Origin: Nepenthes gracilis
Taxonomy: Eukaryota; Streptophyta; Magnoliopsida; Caryophyllales; Nepenthaceae
Length of the DNA stretch: 64,000 bases
Reading direction: 5' to 3'
Assembly (NCBI GenBank): GCA_033239525.1
Contig: BSYO01000034.1
Span: 558,001 to 622,000, forward strand
Shown here: positions 1 through 9,761 of the stretch, piece after piece
How positions within the stretch are numbered: position 1 is the first letter of the stretch
How the letters are laid out: every line of letters starts with the position of its first letter
Position numbers and translations under genes: made by a program
The notes under the pieces: generated by a model
The model's input: only the letters and a program-made list of their open reading frames with translations
The model's database searches: none
Told to the model about the DNA's origin: nothing

Positions 1-327
1 TTAAGCCAATGTCCAAGCACAAAGACACCAGTTTCCTTAATCATTCAACTAATCTTGAAAGTTTCGATTTAGTAAAACCTTTGTTTCTTGATGGTGCTGG
101 TGAATGCGCAATGAACTGAAGAAGCAAATGATCACAGACTGCTTCCATACACCAGTAACTGAGTAAATGGTACAAATTCCTGTTCACATAAATCTATGCA
201 TATGAATACTCTTTGTATTCTTCAATTCATCAATGCAATAATTTGAAACACCAAAACCCATATTAATAAAGCAATCAGTAAAATATTTACTTTTAGCTTA
301 AATTGGAGTCATGAAAGCTTCTAAATT

Positions 328-367
<40 letters not shown>

Positions 368-572
368 ATAATTTTGATAGAGAATTTTCCCTTTACTGCA
401 AGATAATCTCAGTTGTATTGGCTCTACTTGATTGGGAGAAAAGCCATCCTTTCTTTTTTATGAATGAGAACCAAAGAGATAGTTGATTTGATTTTTATTG
501 TTCATGATTGTTCTGGTTTTTATCTTTTAAAAACAAGCCTAGCACTTCTTACTCAAATTTTGGGTGTCTCAG
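1..572. other. Left-edge intron sequence upstream of IPMS exon
   Basis: No coding segment is visible here. The stretch ends in a plausible 3' splice site (gggtgtctcag at 562-572) feeding the first visible IPMS exon, so it is most simply read as intron of that gene. A (TA)n microsatellite occupies about 329-361. Confidence 0.6.
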
Positions 573-656
573 CATGTTTCAGATGAAGATATTGAAGCAT
601 TAGTAGTTGATGAACTTTTCCAGCCAGAAACAGTTTGGTCACTTGGCCATGTCCAG
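573..656 (+). CDS. IPMS: IPMS visible exon 1
   Basis: 84 nt, 28 codons, phase 0 at both ends. It encodes [18 protein letters not shown] and continues to GHVQ, the linker between the catalytic and regulatory parts. Donor is cag|gtaatt. Confidence 0.9.
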
Positions 657-3600
657 GTAATTCTGCAATCAAGTTATATTAAACAGTTACTTGCTTTCAA
701 GTAATCTTTGAATATTGAGGGATGCTGTATTCCTGTTGCAATGGATATGGTGCAGGTTACTTGTGGAACTCTTGGTCTTTCAACTGCAACTGTTAAGCTT
801 ATTGACCCTGATGGGAAGGAACATGTTGATTGTTCAGTTGGAGCGGGTCCTGTTGACGCAGCATACAAGGCTGTTGATCTCATTGTGAAGGTCTGAGATG
901 CAATATTTTTCTTAGCTTCTTGGAGTTTTCATGAATTGCTTGAAGTATATGATGTTATCTGCTACTATACCTCCACATACAATGTGGTATCCCTTGTTAT
1001 TGTGCTGTAGTTTGGAACTTTGTGTTGCTATGGAGTGCAAGACATGGACCTATTATGGTCCTCCTAAGTTTGAGCTCCTTTGTTATCCCAACAGCTGGGA
1101 CTGGGTTATATAAAATGGAGGGTCCGGACTTGATTTCTGTTTCATTGATGTGTTTTTAATCTCCCATCCTTTATTTTATATTGCACAATCCCAGCTGTTG
1201 GGATGATAAGGGCGCTTAAAAATATGTGGGATGGCCATAACAGGTTCTGCCAAGCACCTCACAATACCTGACTATCACGTAAGTCGACACTGGTTTTTCC
1301 ATGATTTACTTCTGAGCATGCTGGGTTTCTCTTAGTGGATAATTATTATTTTTCCCTTCTTAATATCAGATTTTGCTTACTGTTCATAGAACCATGCTGC
1401 AATTATTGCGTGAATCATTATTACCTTTTTCCTTGTTTTGTCCTTAAATCATCACATTTAATGCCCTCTTTAATTTCTTACTAGCACCACTAGATGCATG
1501 TCCAACAACTATTTTTCTCTTCAATGGGTTAGTTCCCAACTGGCTCTTATCGGGTGTGACATGATGTGATGCATAAAGTCAGTATTTGCAAATCAACTTC
1601 TTCACGACTTAATCAAATAGTTGTAGGGTGTTACTTGGATTTTGCCACTTGAGGTTGTTGTAATTTTAGGTATACCTTAGGATAGTTTAGTTATATATGT
1701 TTTTCTTTTTTCCAGAATAGAAAAGGAGGTAAGCTGCAAAGCAATTGTAAGGTTTCTCAATTTTCTCATGTAGGTCATAGATATGTGGGTACCTTGTGTA
1801 CAAGGGCCACTCTTTTTTCATCAAAGAAATTGTAAGGTTTCTCAATTTTCTCATGCAGGTCGTAGATATGTGGGTACCTTGTGTACAAGGGCCACTCTTT
1901 TTCATCGTAAATAAATCAAGATTTATAATCTTTTTATTCATATAAATTTTAAATTAGAAAACCAGGGTTAGACTTTTTCCATAAATGGTGGCACAGTTCA
2001 TTTTTTGGTGTTGACTGGATTTTAGTTTTTGTTTTTGAATTTGTCATGGGTGCCAGGAGTACTTCCTTGTGGTACCTCTAAATTTAGTAAAGAATGGGAG
2101 TTCAATTTGTAGGGCTCTAAATTCGTTTGGCTACTACAAACAACAAGATCTACTCCCTATGCTTTGTGGCTGACTGCCTATGGACAAATGGCCTAAAGGG
2201 TCGTGATTGTTGGGCTACTAGTGTAACGGAATGGGTCTTATCTTTTAGGACCTTCCGTTAATCGATATACTTATCAAATATAAATTAAAATGCCTAAATT
2301 TAAAACATTAAATTATGTAAAAATTTGGCAGAGTTTCCTCTATAATTGGACTAAAAACCATACAAACATGTATTAACACAATTCTGTAATACCTATAAAC
2401 TATCAGATCTCAAAATTTAATCCATAACACAACTACAATTCATCCACAGGATTATTATATGTCATATCATCTATGGCTCCAACACTAGTATTCCTAACTA
2501 TCGTATTGAATTCTAAGAGAGATGCCATCTAAAATCAGAACAAAATCCAGAATCGAAAGACAATAATGCGGAAGCAATTATAACCATATGTCAACATGCA
2601 AAAATAAAAACAATATATCCATCATAATATAACAATATATCGCTTTATAACAGGACTTCCCAACATGCTTCTTTCCACACAAAGCACAATCAATTACTGT
2701 CCCCTGGGAACTTGTTACCGATTGAACCTCGGTGATACTCTCCCTCTTGTCTGATACCTTCGTTCTCTTGGAAGGCTATGAGGGTCTTAAACCTGATCCT
2801 GTACTGGAACCCGTCCGGCTAGTCGTCCTCTTAACGAAGAATCTTTGATTTTCAAGTTCCTTTTCGAATATCAGAGCCCTATCTAGGATGTTAGTGTAAG
2901 TTTGGAGCTTTTGTGTCACCAAATGCCTTCTAATTTCATTCCTTGACCATTGCTGGAACTTTTAGCTTTCCTCGCTTCATCCTCTACGATATATGGCGCA
3001 TACCGGGACAATTTAGAAAATTTTGCATCATATTCCACTACTATATGATTCCCTTGTTTAAGCCGCATAATCCTAAAGACTAGGAGGGAAGTATTTTTCC
3101 ATGAAAACTTCTTCAAACTTCTCCGAAGTAATTTCTTCATCAAGAACTCCTAAAGTCCTTTTCTTCATAGCCCACCAACTATCAACCTCCCCTTCCAATT
3201 TGTATGCTGCAAAGGTAACTTTATCCTGTTCTAAACATTGAATGACCGTAAACACCTTCTTCAATCTTCAAATCCAAATATTTGCTTTTATTGGATCCTG
3301 TTCTTCTAAAAATTCATGTACCCACTTAGCTGAAAATCTTTCATATGCTATCGAGCCGTGATTCATCGGGGCCGGATTAAGAACAGGGATTGGAGCCATT
3401 TGACGTTGCTCCATTGTTTCAATTATGTGGGCCATTCTTACTGACAAATTCAAATATTCTGCCTCTCGGTTTTGAAGGATACTAATATCGGCTCGATTGT
3501 TTGTGTTCCTTCCTCTATGTGCCATCTAAAAGTATACAATCAGATATTAGAATATATAAACCTTGTAAGGAATAACAATTTATTCAATACGTTTCAAAGT

Positions 3601-6600
3601 TAACCCGAAGGGTAATCACCTAAACCATATATCAAATCTTATCTATCCTTAACTCACCTTAACCCAGAACAGATCACATGATCTTTAGACCCGAAATCAA
3701 TTAGCTTAGGCCTGAAATTAATGTCAATCAACTTAAACACTAATCCCAACTGAATCCTAATCTAACTTATGCAAACAAGGATACTTAGGACTATCCAATC
3801 TAACTTAATTATTCTACACCTTTATCTACTTATTCGATCAATCTTAATCTTTCCTAAGCTTCCGCATACAATTTAGATCTATCCTAAGACATCTATTCTC
3901 TCTGATACCATTTGTAAAAGAACAGGTCCTATTCTTTAGGACCTTCCGTTAATCGACATACTTATCAATTATAAATTAAAATGTCTAAATTTAAAACATT
4001 AAATTTTGTAAAAAAATTGGCAGAATTTTTCCTATAATTGGGCTAAAAACTATACAAACAACCTGTATTAACACAACCTGCAATACCTATAAACTATTAG
4101 ATCTCAAAATTTAATTCATAACACAACTACAATTCATTCATAGAATCATCATATGTCATATCATCCATGGCTCCAACACAATATTTCTAATTACCGTATT
4201 AGATTCTAAGAGAGATGCCATCAAAGACCGAACAAAATCCAAAATTGAAAAATAATAATGCGAAAGCAACTATAACTATTTGTCAACATGCAAAAGCAAA
4301 AACAATATATCCATCATAATATATATACTACCTCATCAAAATATACAATGTTTATTCAAAAACTAATCATATACATTTACAATTCTTCATGGTCTCCAAA
4401 ATCTTCAAAGGTCTTCAAGCCCAACAAGCTTTCTTCCTTTTAGCTAATTCTATCTTCAGTCCTTATCAGGCTTCAGTTTATCTTGAGGGAAATAAAAAGC
4501 AATGGGTGAGCTAGCAGCTCAGGAAATGTATCCAAAATCGCAAGAATATACATAAATATCATGCAAACATGTGCATATAAAACGACAGAGTAAACATATA
4601 ACAAAATTTAAGAATCAAACATGCATGTGGATGAGGCATAAACATGAAAACGATGCATATTCATAAGAACATTTCTTAATTCTTAAAACTTGGATCGAAA
4701 ACACAAATTCTTCACTTATTCTTAGTTCTGGGTATTTATCGGAAAATAATTCAATCATAATTTCTTTCCAAATTCTCATTCCGAAGTACGAATCCATTCT
4801 CTTTTACATCACAAGAGCTGAATGTTCTCAAATTCTTAATTCAAATACATATCCCTCCTTTTTTACATCGTGAGGGCTGGATGTTCTAGGTAAAAATCGT
4901 CTGATAAACTTTAACAAATCACCAAATAGCATTTATATATCAAGATTTAAGATTTTTAAAAATCCCTAATTTTCGTTCTAGGGTTTTATGCAAAGCTTCC
5001 AAATGAAAATCGAACCTAATTCTTGAGGCAAATCACAAAATCAAAGCCATAAATTATAATACATATACATAAACATGAAATTTAATCCAAAAGCCATGAG
5101 AAACATGTAACATTCGTAACAAAGCTTAGGGAATGATATTTTTAGAGCATAAATGTCAAAGTAAAGATATTTAAAAGTGTTAAAAATGGAAAACAAGGTT
5201 CAAGGTAAACTTGCCTTAACCCGATCTACCGTTTTTCCTACTCTGATCGGACCAGAAATGGCGGAGAATTCCTTTTCTTTCCTCTTTTCCCTTCCCATTC
5301 CTCCCCTACTGCTCTCGCCATTCTTCTTCTCTCTCTCTCTTCCCCCTTTTATAAACAAAGCCCAAAGTCGGTGGAAGGTTCTAGATCGCGCTCGAGTGCC
5401 ATTCAAGCGTATATTTTTGGTCAGGCACTGTCTATTCTGTTAAATCCGCCCGAGTGGCGCCTTAGACACAGCTCGGGCACCAAGCCCCTGATGCCTAATT
5501 TCGTTTTTGAATTAAATTTCTCTTCATTTTTCCTTAATTCATATACCCTAAACTTAATTATATTAACTTAATGATTAGGAATTACTATATTTTGGAACTC
5601 GGGGTCATTACAGCTAGCCTGCTAGGGGCGTTCCAATTGGTGTAAGAGGTTTTCCCTTTGTAGTGTGTGGGTCACTTTGGGACCTACTGTGCCTATTTGG
5701 TGACAGCATCTTTCTTGTGAGGGGAGTGGGTGGCAGCAACATTAGGGACTCTAGCAATTTCAGGACAGCTTGTGGTGGTTGCGGAGTCACACATTACCAT
5801 GTTGGGACTCATAAGGGCATTAGGGATTTTGGTCTGGTAGAATGTGATTTATTTTGTTTTAGATAACTTATATGAGGCTTGATGATTCACCCCTTATCCG
5901 TAACACTGATGCTCGAGGTTAGTAGCGCAAAGAGCAAAATCATTTTGTTGATTAGGCATACTTGAAGAAGCATGGGAATTTGACATGACACCGGCTTGAC
6001 GATGCATTATCTTTCTAGAAATTAGGATATAGCATGCTGGGGATAATAACTACAATTTATAGTTATAGGTGTGGGAATATGATTAATTAATTGTAGTATT
6101 TTACACAATTAGAAATGAATACTTTCTAATTTCTGTTTCTCGTAAGATAGTTATAAGAAAAACTTCCTAAATAGGCAAATTCACTAAAACAAATGGGGCA
6201 GGGACATCCAGGGAAATGAGATAGTTATTATTACCAAACAAAGAGGAAAAAAACCACAGTTTTTGTCACCGTTTTGAACAAAATTAAAAATAAAAAAAGG
6301 AGCCAACTAATCAATTAAACATTCCCCTATAGTTCAAAAGGGAGAGTTAGGGTATATTAGATAGGTATTAAAGAACCTTTTCTACCAAGAGAGGGAACAA
6401 GAGATCAATGGTAAAAACGAGCAAACATATGAATGTATTCTAGAGATTACCAAATTATGGAATTATAGCAATTTCTAATATATGATTAAATATGGGAGCA
6501 AAACTAATAAAATAAACTAACAAATCAAATTATTAGAATGTCCTAATTAAATCTCTTGGGATGAAAGGGACTTGAGCTCACTGAGTAAAAATATTTGATG

Positions 6601-8611
6601 TTCATGTTGTTAATATCCGTTTTGTTATACTTTCGAGTTAGTTATCTCTGATAGTGTGCTTGTGCACTTGGTTAGGGACAAACAGTGGTGGCATTGGCAG
6701 TGGTGGTCATCACCGACTCACTGTAGGAGATGACAATGGTTGGCAGCATCTTGGAGATTGGTGATGTTTGTTTTGCTAAGGTGGTAGGCTATTTGTGGGT
6801 AAGTTTGTGAAGTTGTAAACAAGTTGTGGATTTCAGAGAACTTGGAAAAGTTGGGAAAATTAAGATTTTTGCTCTGATATAAGATTTGATACAGGGAAAG
6901 GGAATATGGAATAGAAAGAGGAGAAAAAAGAAGCAGGTACAACAAAGGGAAGGGTGAAGGGAGGCAAGAGGGAAGATGAAGTAGAAGCAAGGGGGGAGAG
7001 AGATAATTAGGCATCAGATATGCTCATTATTTTCTAATTTAGAATCCTTACATAGAAATATCTTACTTCTAGGTTAACTTGAAGCAATCTCCAAGATATA
7101 TTATTTTGATTAACGGCGACTTAGAATAAAAAAATAACAGTAAGAAAATATAACTTTTTATAGATATTTTAAAGACTCAAAATTATGAAATTTCAGCAAT
7201 CTCTAGGGTATAACAAAATACGAGAGCAAATTTAATAAAATAAATTTAAAAAAATCAAATCTCTGATATGTCTTCCTTATAAGGGTAGTGCGATAAGATG
7301 ACACTGAGTTGGACTTGAACACAAACTTTAATTGTATTTGGCTTTTGGGTTGTAATTAAACCTGGCAGTGTTAGCAATGAACATTGGATTACGCAAGTGA
7401 TTATATTTAAGTTTAGTGCTGTATTTACTTACCAAAAAAAAGAAGAGTTAAATGCTGCATTGCACGTAATTGGATTGCAGTACATTGTAGATTATACTAG
7501 GTTTCCAAACATAGATTTAGTTCAACTTTCGACTTTATGCCGTGTGTATTCTCTCCTGTGTGTGTGTGTAATATATTTGTTTTTTAAATTGTTCTTTTGG
7601 TAATTGTACAAAGATTTGAGTTCCGACTTGAAATTGGTTTTTTTTTTTTTATCAAACTTGGATTTTCTACTAAATCTGCCACAGGGCTTAGGGGTTGTTT
7701 TGGATTGGCTGTTGGAGGCATGCAGTTGGCTCATAGTTACCCAGTTTTCCTTTTGGTATAGGTAACCCGCCGTGTAGGTTGATTATTGGCATTTTACTCA
7801 AGAGATTATGATTAAAACTCACATTTGGTATACAAAATTTAAGCAATTGCAAAATTTGGTAACTATGGATTGGTTTTGGGCCTCCAACATCCAATTCTAA
7901 ATGTTGGGTGACCACTATATATGTCATTGTTGTCAAAATGTTTACCATAAATTCACTTTTTGCAACTGTTTTTATATTTGTAAGCGACAACAGCAACAAA
8001 ACTTAAATACCAAGCAACCACCAACACACAACCTAACAGATTCTTCTAATGCAGTGGTGAACTTTGTTCCTTCGGTGAATTCATGTTTTATTGTTTGATG
8101 TATACATGTGCGGTTTCTGTGCTAAATGCATACTGCTCAAGAGTCTGAATTTCTGTTGCTGAAATTTTAAATTTCATTGTATAAGCAGGTGCCTGTGACT
8201 CTTCTTGAGTACTCCATGGCTGCAGTTACCGAAGGTATAGATGCAATAGCTACCACCAGAGTCTTAGTCCGCCTAGACAATGGTTCCAGATCAACTTATG
8301 AAATGACTGAAGAAGCAGTTAAAAGAACTTACAGGTATGTTGTGCAAGTGATCTACTCTTGAATTTGCTCATTGATTGCTTTATCTTTTGAGATGGATAT
8401 GGGTTTCAAGAAGAAACCTCCACCTAGAAATAATGCTGGGAGTTCTTTACTATAATTTGTTGGCAGTGGGAGTGGGTCCGAAATGGATATTGTGGTTTCG
8501 AGCATCCGAGCATACCTTAGTGCATTAAACAAGCTGTTAGGTTACTCAAAGAAAAGCTCTTCTAAAGTTGAAGCTGGGAATTCTCATGCCACTGCTGCTG
8601 CCAGCAGTTAA
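573..8611 (+). CDS. IPMS: 2-isopropylmalate synthase, C-terminal part (5' end outside window)
   Basis: Four exons (573-656, 756-890, 8189-8334, 8467-8611) join in frame into the last 169 residues of plant 2-isopropylmalate synthase, the plastid enzyme that condenses acetyl-CoA with 2-oxoisovalerate in the first committed step of leucine synthesis. The motifs [61 protein letters not shown] and [19 protein letters not shown] are typical of the C-terminal LeuA regulatory (leucine-feedback) domain. The catalytic TIM barrel must lie left of the window. All junctions are GT-AG with phases 0, 0 and 2, and the stop is TAA at 8609-8611. A poly(A)-like AATAAA follows at 8687-8692. Introns are 99, 7298 and 132 bp; the long one carries a truncated gypsy element. 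The tail after the conserved helix (about 20 residues, Ser/Ala/Lys-rich) looks lineage-specific. Family assignment is secure; IPMS1 versus IPMS2 type cannot be decided. Confidence 0.95.
756..890 (+). CDS. IPMS: IPMS visible exon 2
   Basis: 135 nt, 45 codons, VTCGTLGL to DLIVK: start of the LeuA regulatory domain. Acceptor is ggtgcag|gtt. The donor aag|gtctga is GT but otherwise weak, notable because it starts a 7.3-kb intron. Confidence 0.93.
1073..1219. repeat. Foldback / MITE-like inverted repeat
   Basis: The left arm near 1075-1121 (containing TATCCCAACAGCTGGGA) is repeated in inverted orientation near 1168-1217 (TCCCAGCTGTTGGGATGATA). Arms of about 45 bp with scattered mismatches enclose about 50 bp. 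No transposase and no certain target duplication is seen, so a MITE is inferred only. Confidence 0.55.
1743..1906. repeat. Tandem duplication, unit about 80-85 bp
   Basis: Two near-identical copies, starting at 1743 and 1828, both begin AATTGTAAGGTTTCTCAATT and share GTGGGTACCTTGTGTACAAG. They differ at only a few positions, so the duplication looks recent. Confidence 0.85.
2222..2635 (-). repeat. 3' LTR fragment
   Basis: It is homologous to 3913 to about 4325 (shared ACCTTCCGTTAATCG and ATATATCCATCATAATAT). Similarity stops abruptly near 2632, where gag-side sequence begins, marking a deletion junction. Confidence 0.85.
2650..3525 (-). pseudogene. Decayed retrotransposon gag with zinc knuckle
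   Basis: The reading frame starts at 3525 ([14 protein letters not shown]), is broken by a TGA after ANIWI and shifts frame after MEKYFPPSL. The capsid core ([17 protein letters not shown]) and a CxxCxxxH zinc-knuckle segment ([10 protein letters not shown], near 2660-2690) can still be read. Product inferred: Gag nucleocapsid of a Ty3/gypsy element, non-functional. Confidence 0.8.
3900..3910 (-). other. Primer-binding site (tRNA-Met)
   Basis: The minus-strand sequence TGGTATCAGAG, the usual initiator-tRNA-Met complement in plant LTR elements, sits two bases inside the LTR end at 3913. It fixes the element's orientation. Confidence 0.85.
3913..5612 (-). repeat. 5' LTR, 1700 bp
   Basis: It runs from TGTAATGACCCC (minus strand, from 5612) to the end at 3913, whose plus-strand sequence is TGTAAAAG. 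It is therefore bounded by short TGTAA/TTACA-type inverted ends. A TATA-like box lies at 5347-5353, about 260 bp inside the LTR, followed by purine-rich leader sequence. Confidence 0.85.
5347..5353 (-). promoter_or_regulatory. TATA-like box of the gypsy LTR
   Basis: Minus-strand TATAAAA in GTTTATAAAAGGGG, followed by a GA-rich stretch, as expected of an LTR promoter. If active it would transcribe antisense to IPMS. Confidence 0.5.
8189..8334 (+). CDS. IPMS: IPMS visible exon 3
   Basis: 146 nt encoding [10 protein letters not shown] through EEAVKRTY plus two bases (AG) completing Ser with the next exon. Acceptor is ataagcag|gtg, donor acag|gtatgt. Confidence 0.95.
8467..8611 (+). CDS. IPMS: IPMS last exon
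   Basis: 145 nt. The split Ser codon AG|T is followed by [20 protein letters not shown], then a poorly conserved Lys/Ser/Ala tail and TAA. Acceptor is ttggcag|tgg. Confidence 0.95.
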
Positions 8612-9506
8612 AGATCAGGAGCATGCTCGTTCTGTACAAATGCAGATGGTGATTTCCAGTTCCTCCAAGTTGGTCGCTGCCCTTTCAATAAATCAAAGAA
8701 AAGATAATTTCTTTTTTCTTTCACTATTTAATTTTAAGTTGTGTGCTCTTCTCATGCTTGTTATGTATGTATGTGTCGTGGTTTTACTATTTGCATGATA
8801 TTTGGAGTGAATCCTTGAGAGGAATGTGGCTTGCGTTGCTATTGTTTGCTTTTGCACTCGTTGAATAGACTAGAAAAAACTTACCCTCCTTGCTACACAA
8901 CGACAAAGCTCAGTTTGAATCTGGGCATAATGGCAATGTTATTCAATTATGAGTATTCTGCATATTTCATTATAGGGATGAGATGGTGTATATCTGGTAT
9001 TCATCAAAGTCAAATCGGGTGGGTTGTGACAACTTTTGTTTCATTGATCGAAAGTCATACAAAGAGTGGGCTTACAAATAAATTAGATCTGTATTATCGA
9101 AAGAATAAAAAAACCTGGCTGGCTAAATTGACATAAGCATAATTATGATCAAATAGGCATTCCAGACCAAGTGCCCCAGCTTTGTCTACTTGCTACCGTC
9201 TCCTATTTCGTTAAATCTCTCGATAACCTAAATATTCTCCTTTTTACTTGGATGAAAGGCTGAAAATTAGCCCTTTTTTTTCACATTTTTTCTGATATAT
9301 TCTATTTTTTTAATTATGTTATCATTTTTATGATACGTAAAATTAGGTTAAAAAGCCACATTTAGAGTTGTATGATAAATACGTACTATTTAAAAGCAAC
9401 ATGAAATTCAAAAATGTGGATTAGCTTTTTGAGAAATGATGAGCGACAGTTGGATCACATTTAATGTGGAATCTTGGACTGTAACTGTAAACACGATCAT
9501 CCTGGA
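8612..9506. other. Convergent intergenic space with two 3' UTRs
   Basis: AATAAA at 8687-8692 is a likely poly(A) signal for IPMS, 76 nt past its stop. The remainder is AT-rich and should contain the 3' UTR of the minus-strand HAD gene. No further gene is seen. Confidence 0.6.
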
Positions 9507-9761
9507 CTACCATGCAAAAGCAGGCACCAGATATGAGGGATAGGCATCATACTTGGATGCAAGAGCACGTACCGCTGCCTCATCTGCAACTTCACCAAAA
9601 CTACCTAGTCCAAGTTCACTAGCATGGATGCCACCACTTACAAACACAGACTCGATGTGGGCTACATTGGCACCTTTTATGTCGTGGTAGAGAGAGTCGC
9701 CCACAGCAACGCAATCACAAGCATCCACACCGGCCATGGCCATTGCAGATTGGTATATAAT
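9507..9761 (-). CDS. HAD hydrolase exon 7
   Basis: 255 nt from [11 protein letters not shown] to AFAW and stop. It carries motif [17 protein letters not shown]. Acceptor is attgtgcag|att on the minus strand. The open frame continues into the intron upstream, but the splice site sets the start. Confidence 0.95.
   Translation of the reverse strand: MIYQSAMAMAGVDACDCVAVGDSLYHDIKGANVAHIESVFVSGGIHASELGLGSFGEVADEAAVRALASKYDAYPSYLVPAFAW

Larger units (their letters stand above)
2222..5612 (-). mobile_element. Truncated Ty3/gypsy LTR retrotransposon in IPMS intron
   Basis: On the minus strand the order is: a 1.7-kb 5' LTR (5612 down to 3913, starting TGTAATGACCCC), a two-base gap, a tRNA-Met primer-binding site (3910-3900), a decayed gag (3525 to about 2650) with zinc knuckle, and then directly the terminal about 410 bp of the 3' LTR (2635-2222). 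Protease, reverse transcriptase, RNaseH, integrase and most of the 3' LTR are missing. Flanking 5-mers ACTAG (2217-2221) and GCTAG (5613-5617) match at 4 of 5 positions and fit an old target-site duplication. The gag and LTR resemble those of the element at 27322, suggesting a Tekay/Del-like chromovirus family. It lies antisense to IPMS. Confidence 0.85.
891..8188 (+). other. IPMS: 7.3-kb IPMS intron
   Basis: Intron between two regulatory-domain exons. It contains a small foldback (1073-1219), an 80-bp tandem duplication (1743-1906) and a truncated Ty3/gypsy element (2222-5612). In 5618-8188 I see only AT-rich unique sequence with short non-conserved open frames and no recognisable protein. 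Confidence 0.85.

Noticed and set aside
1743..1906. CRISPR-like direct repeats
   Set aside because: Just two contiguous copies of an 80-bp unit in a plant intron.
6718..7014. 98-codon minus-strand Pro/Leu-rich frame
   Set aside because: Low complexity from purine-rich intron sequence; no homology recognised.
7688..7999. 103-codon minus-strand frame
   Set aside because: Intronic, no domain, no splice or codon support.
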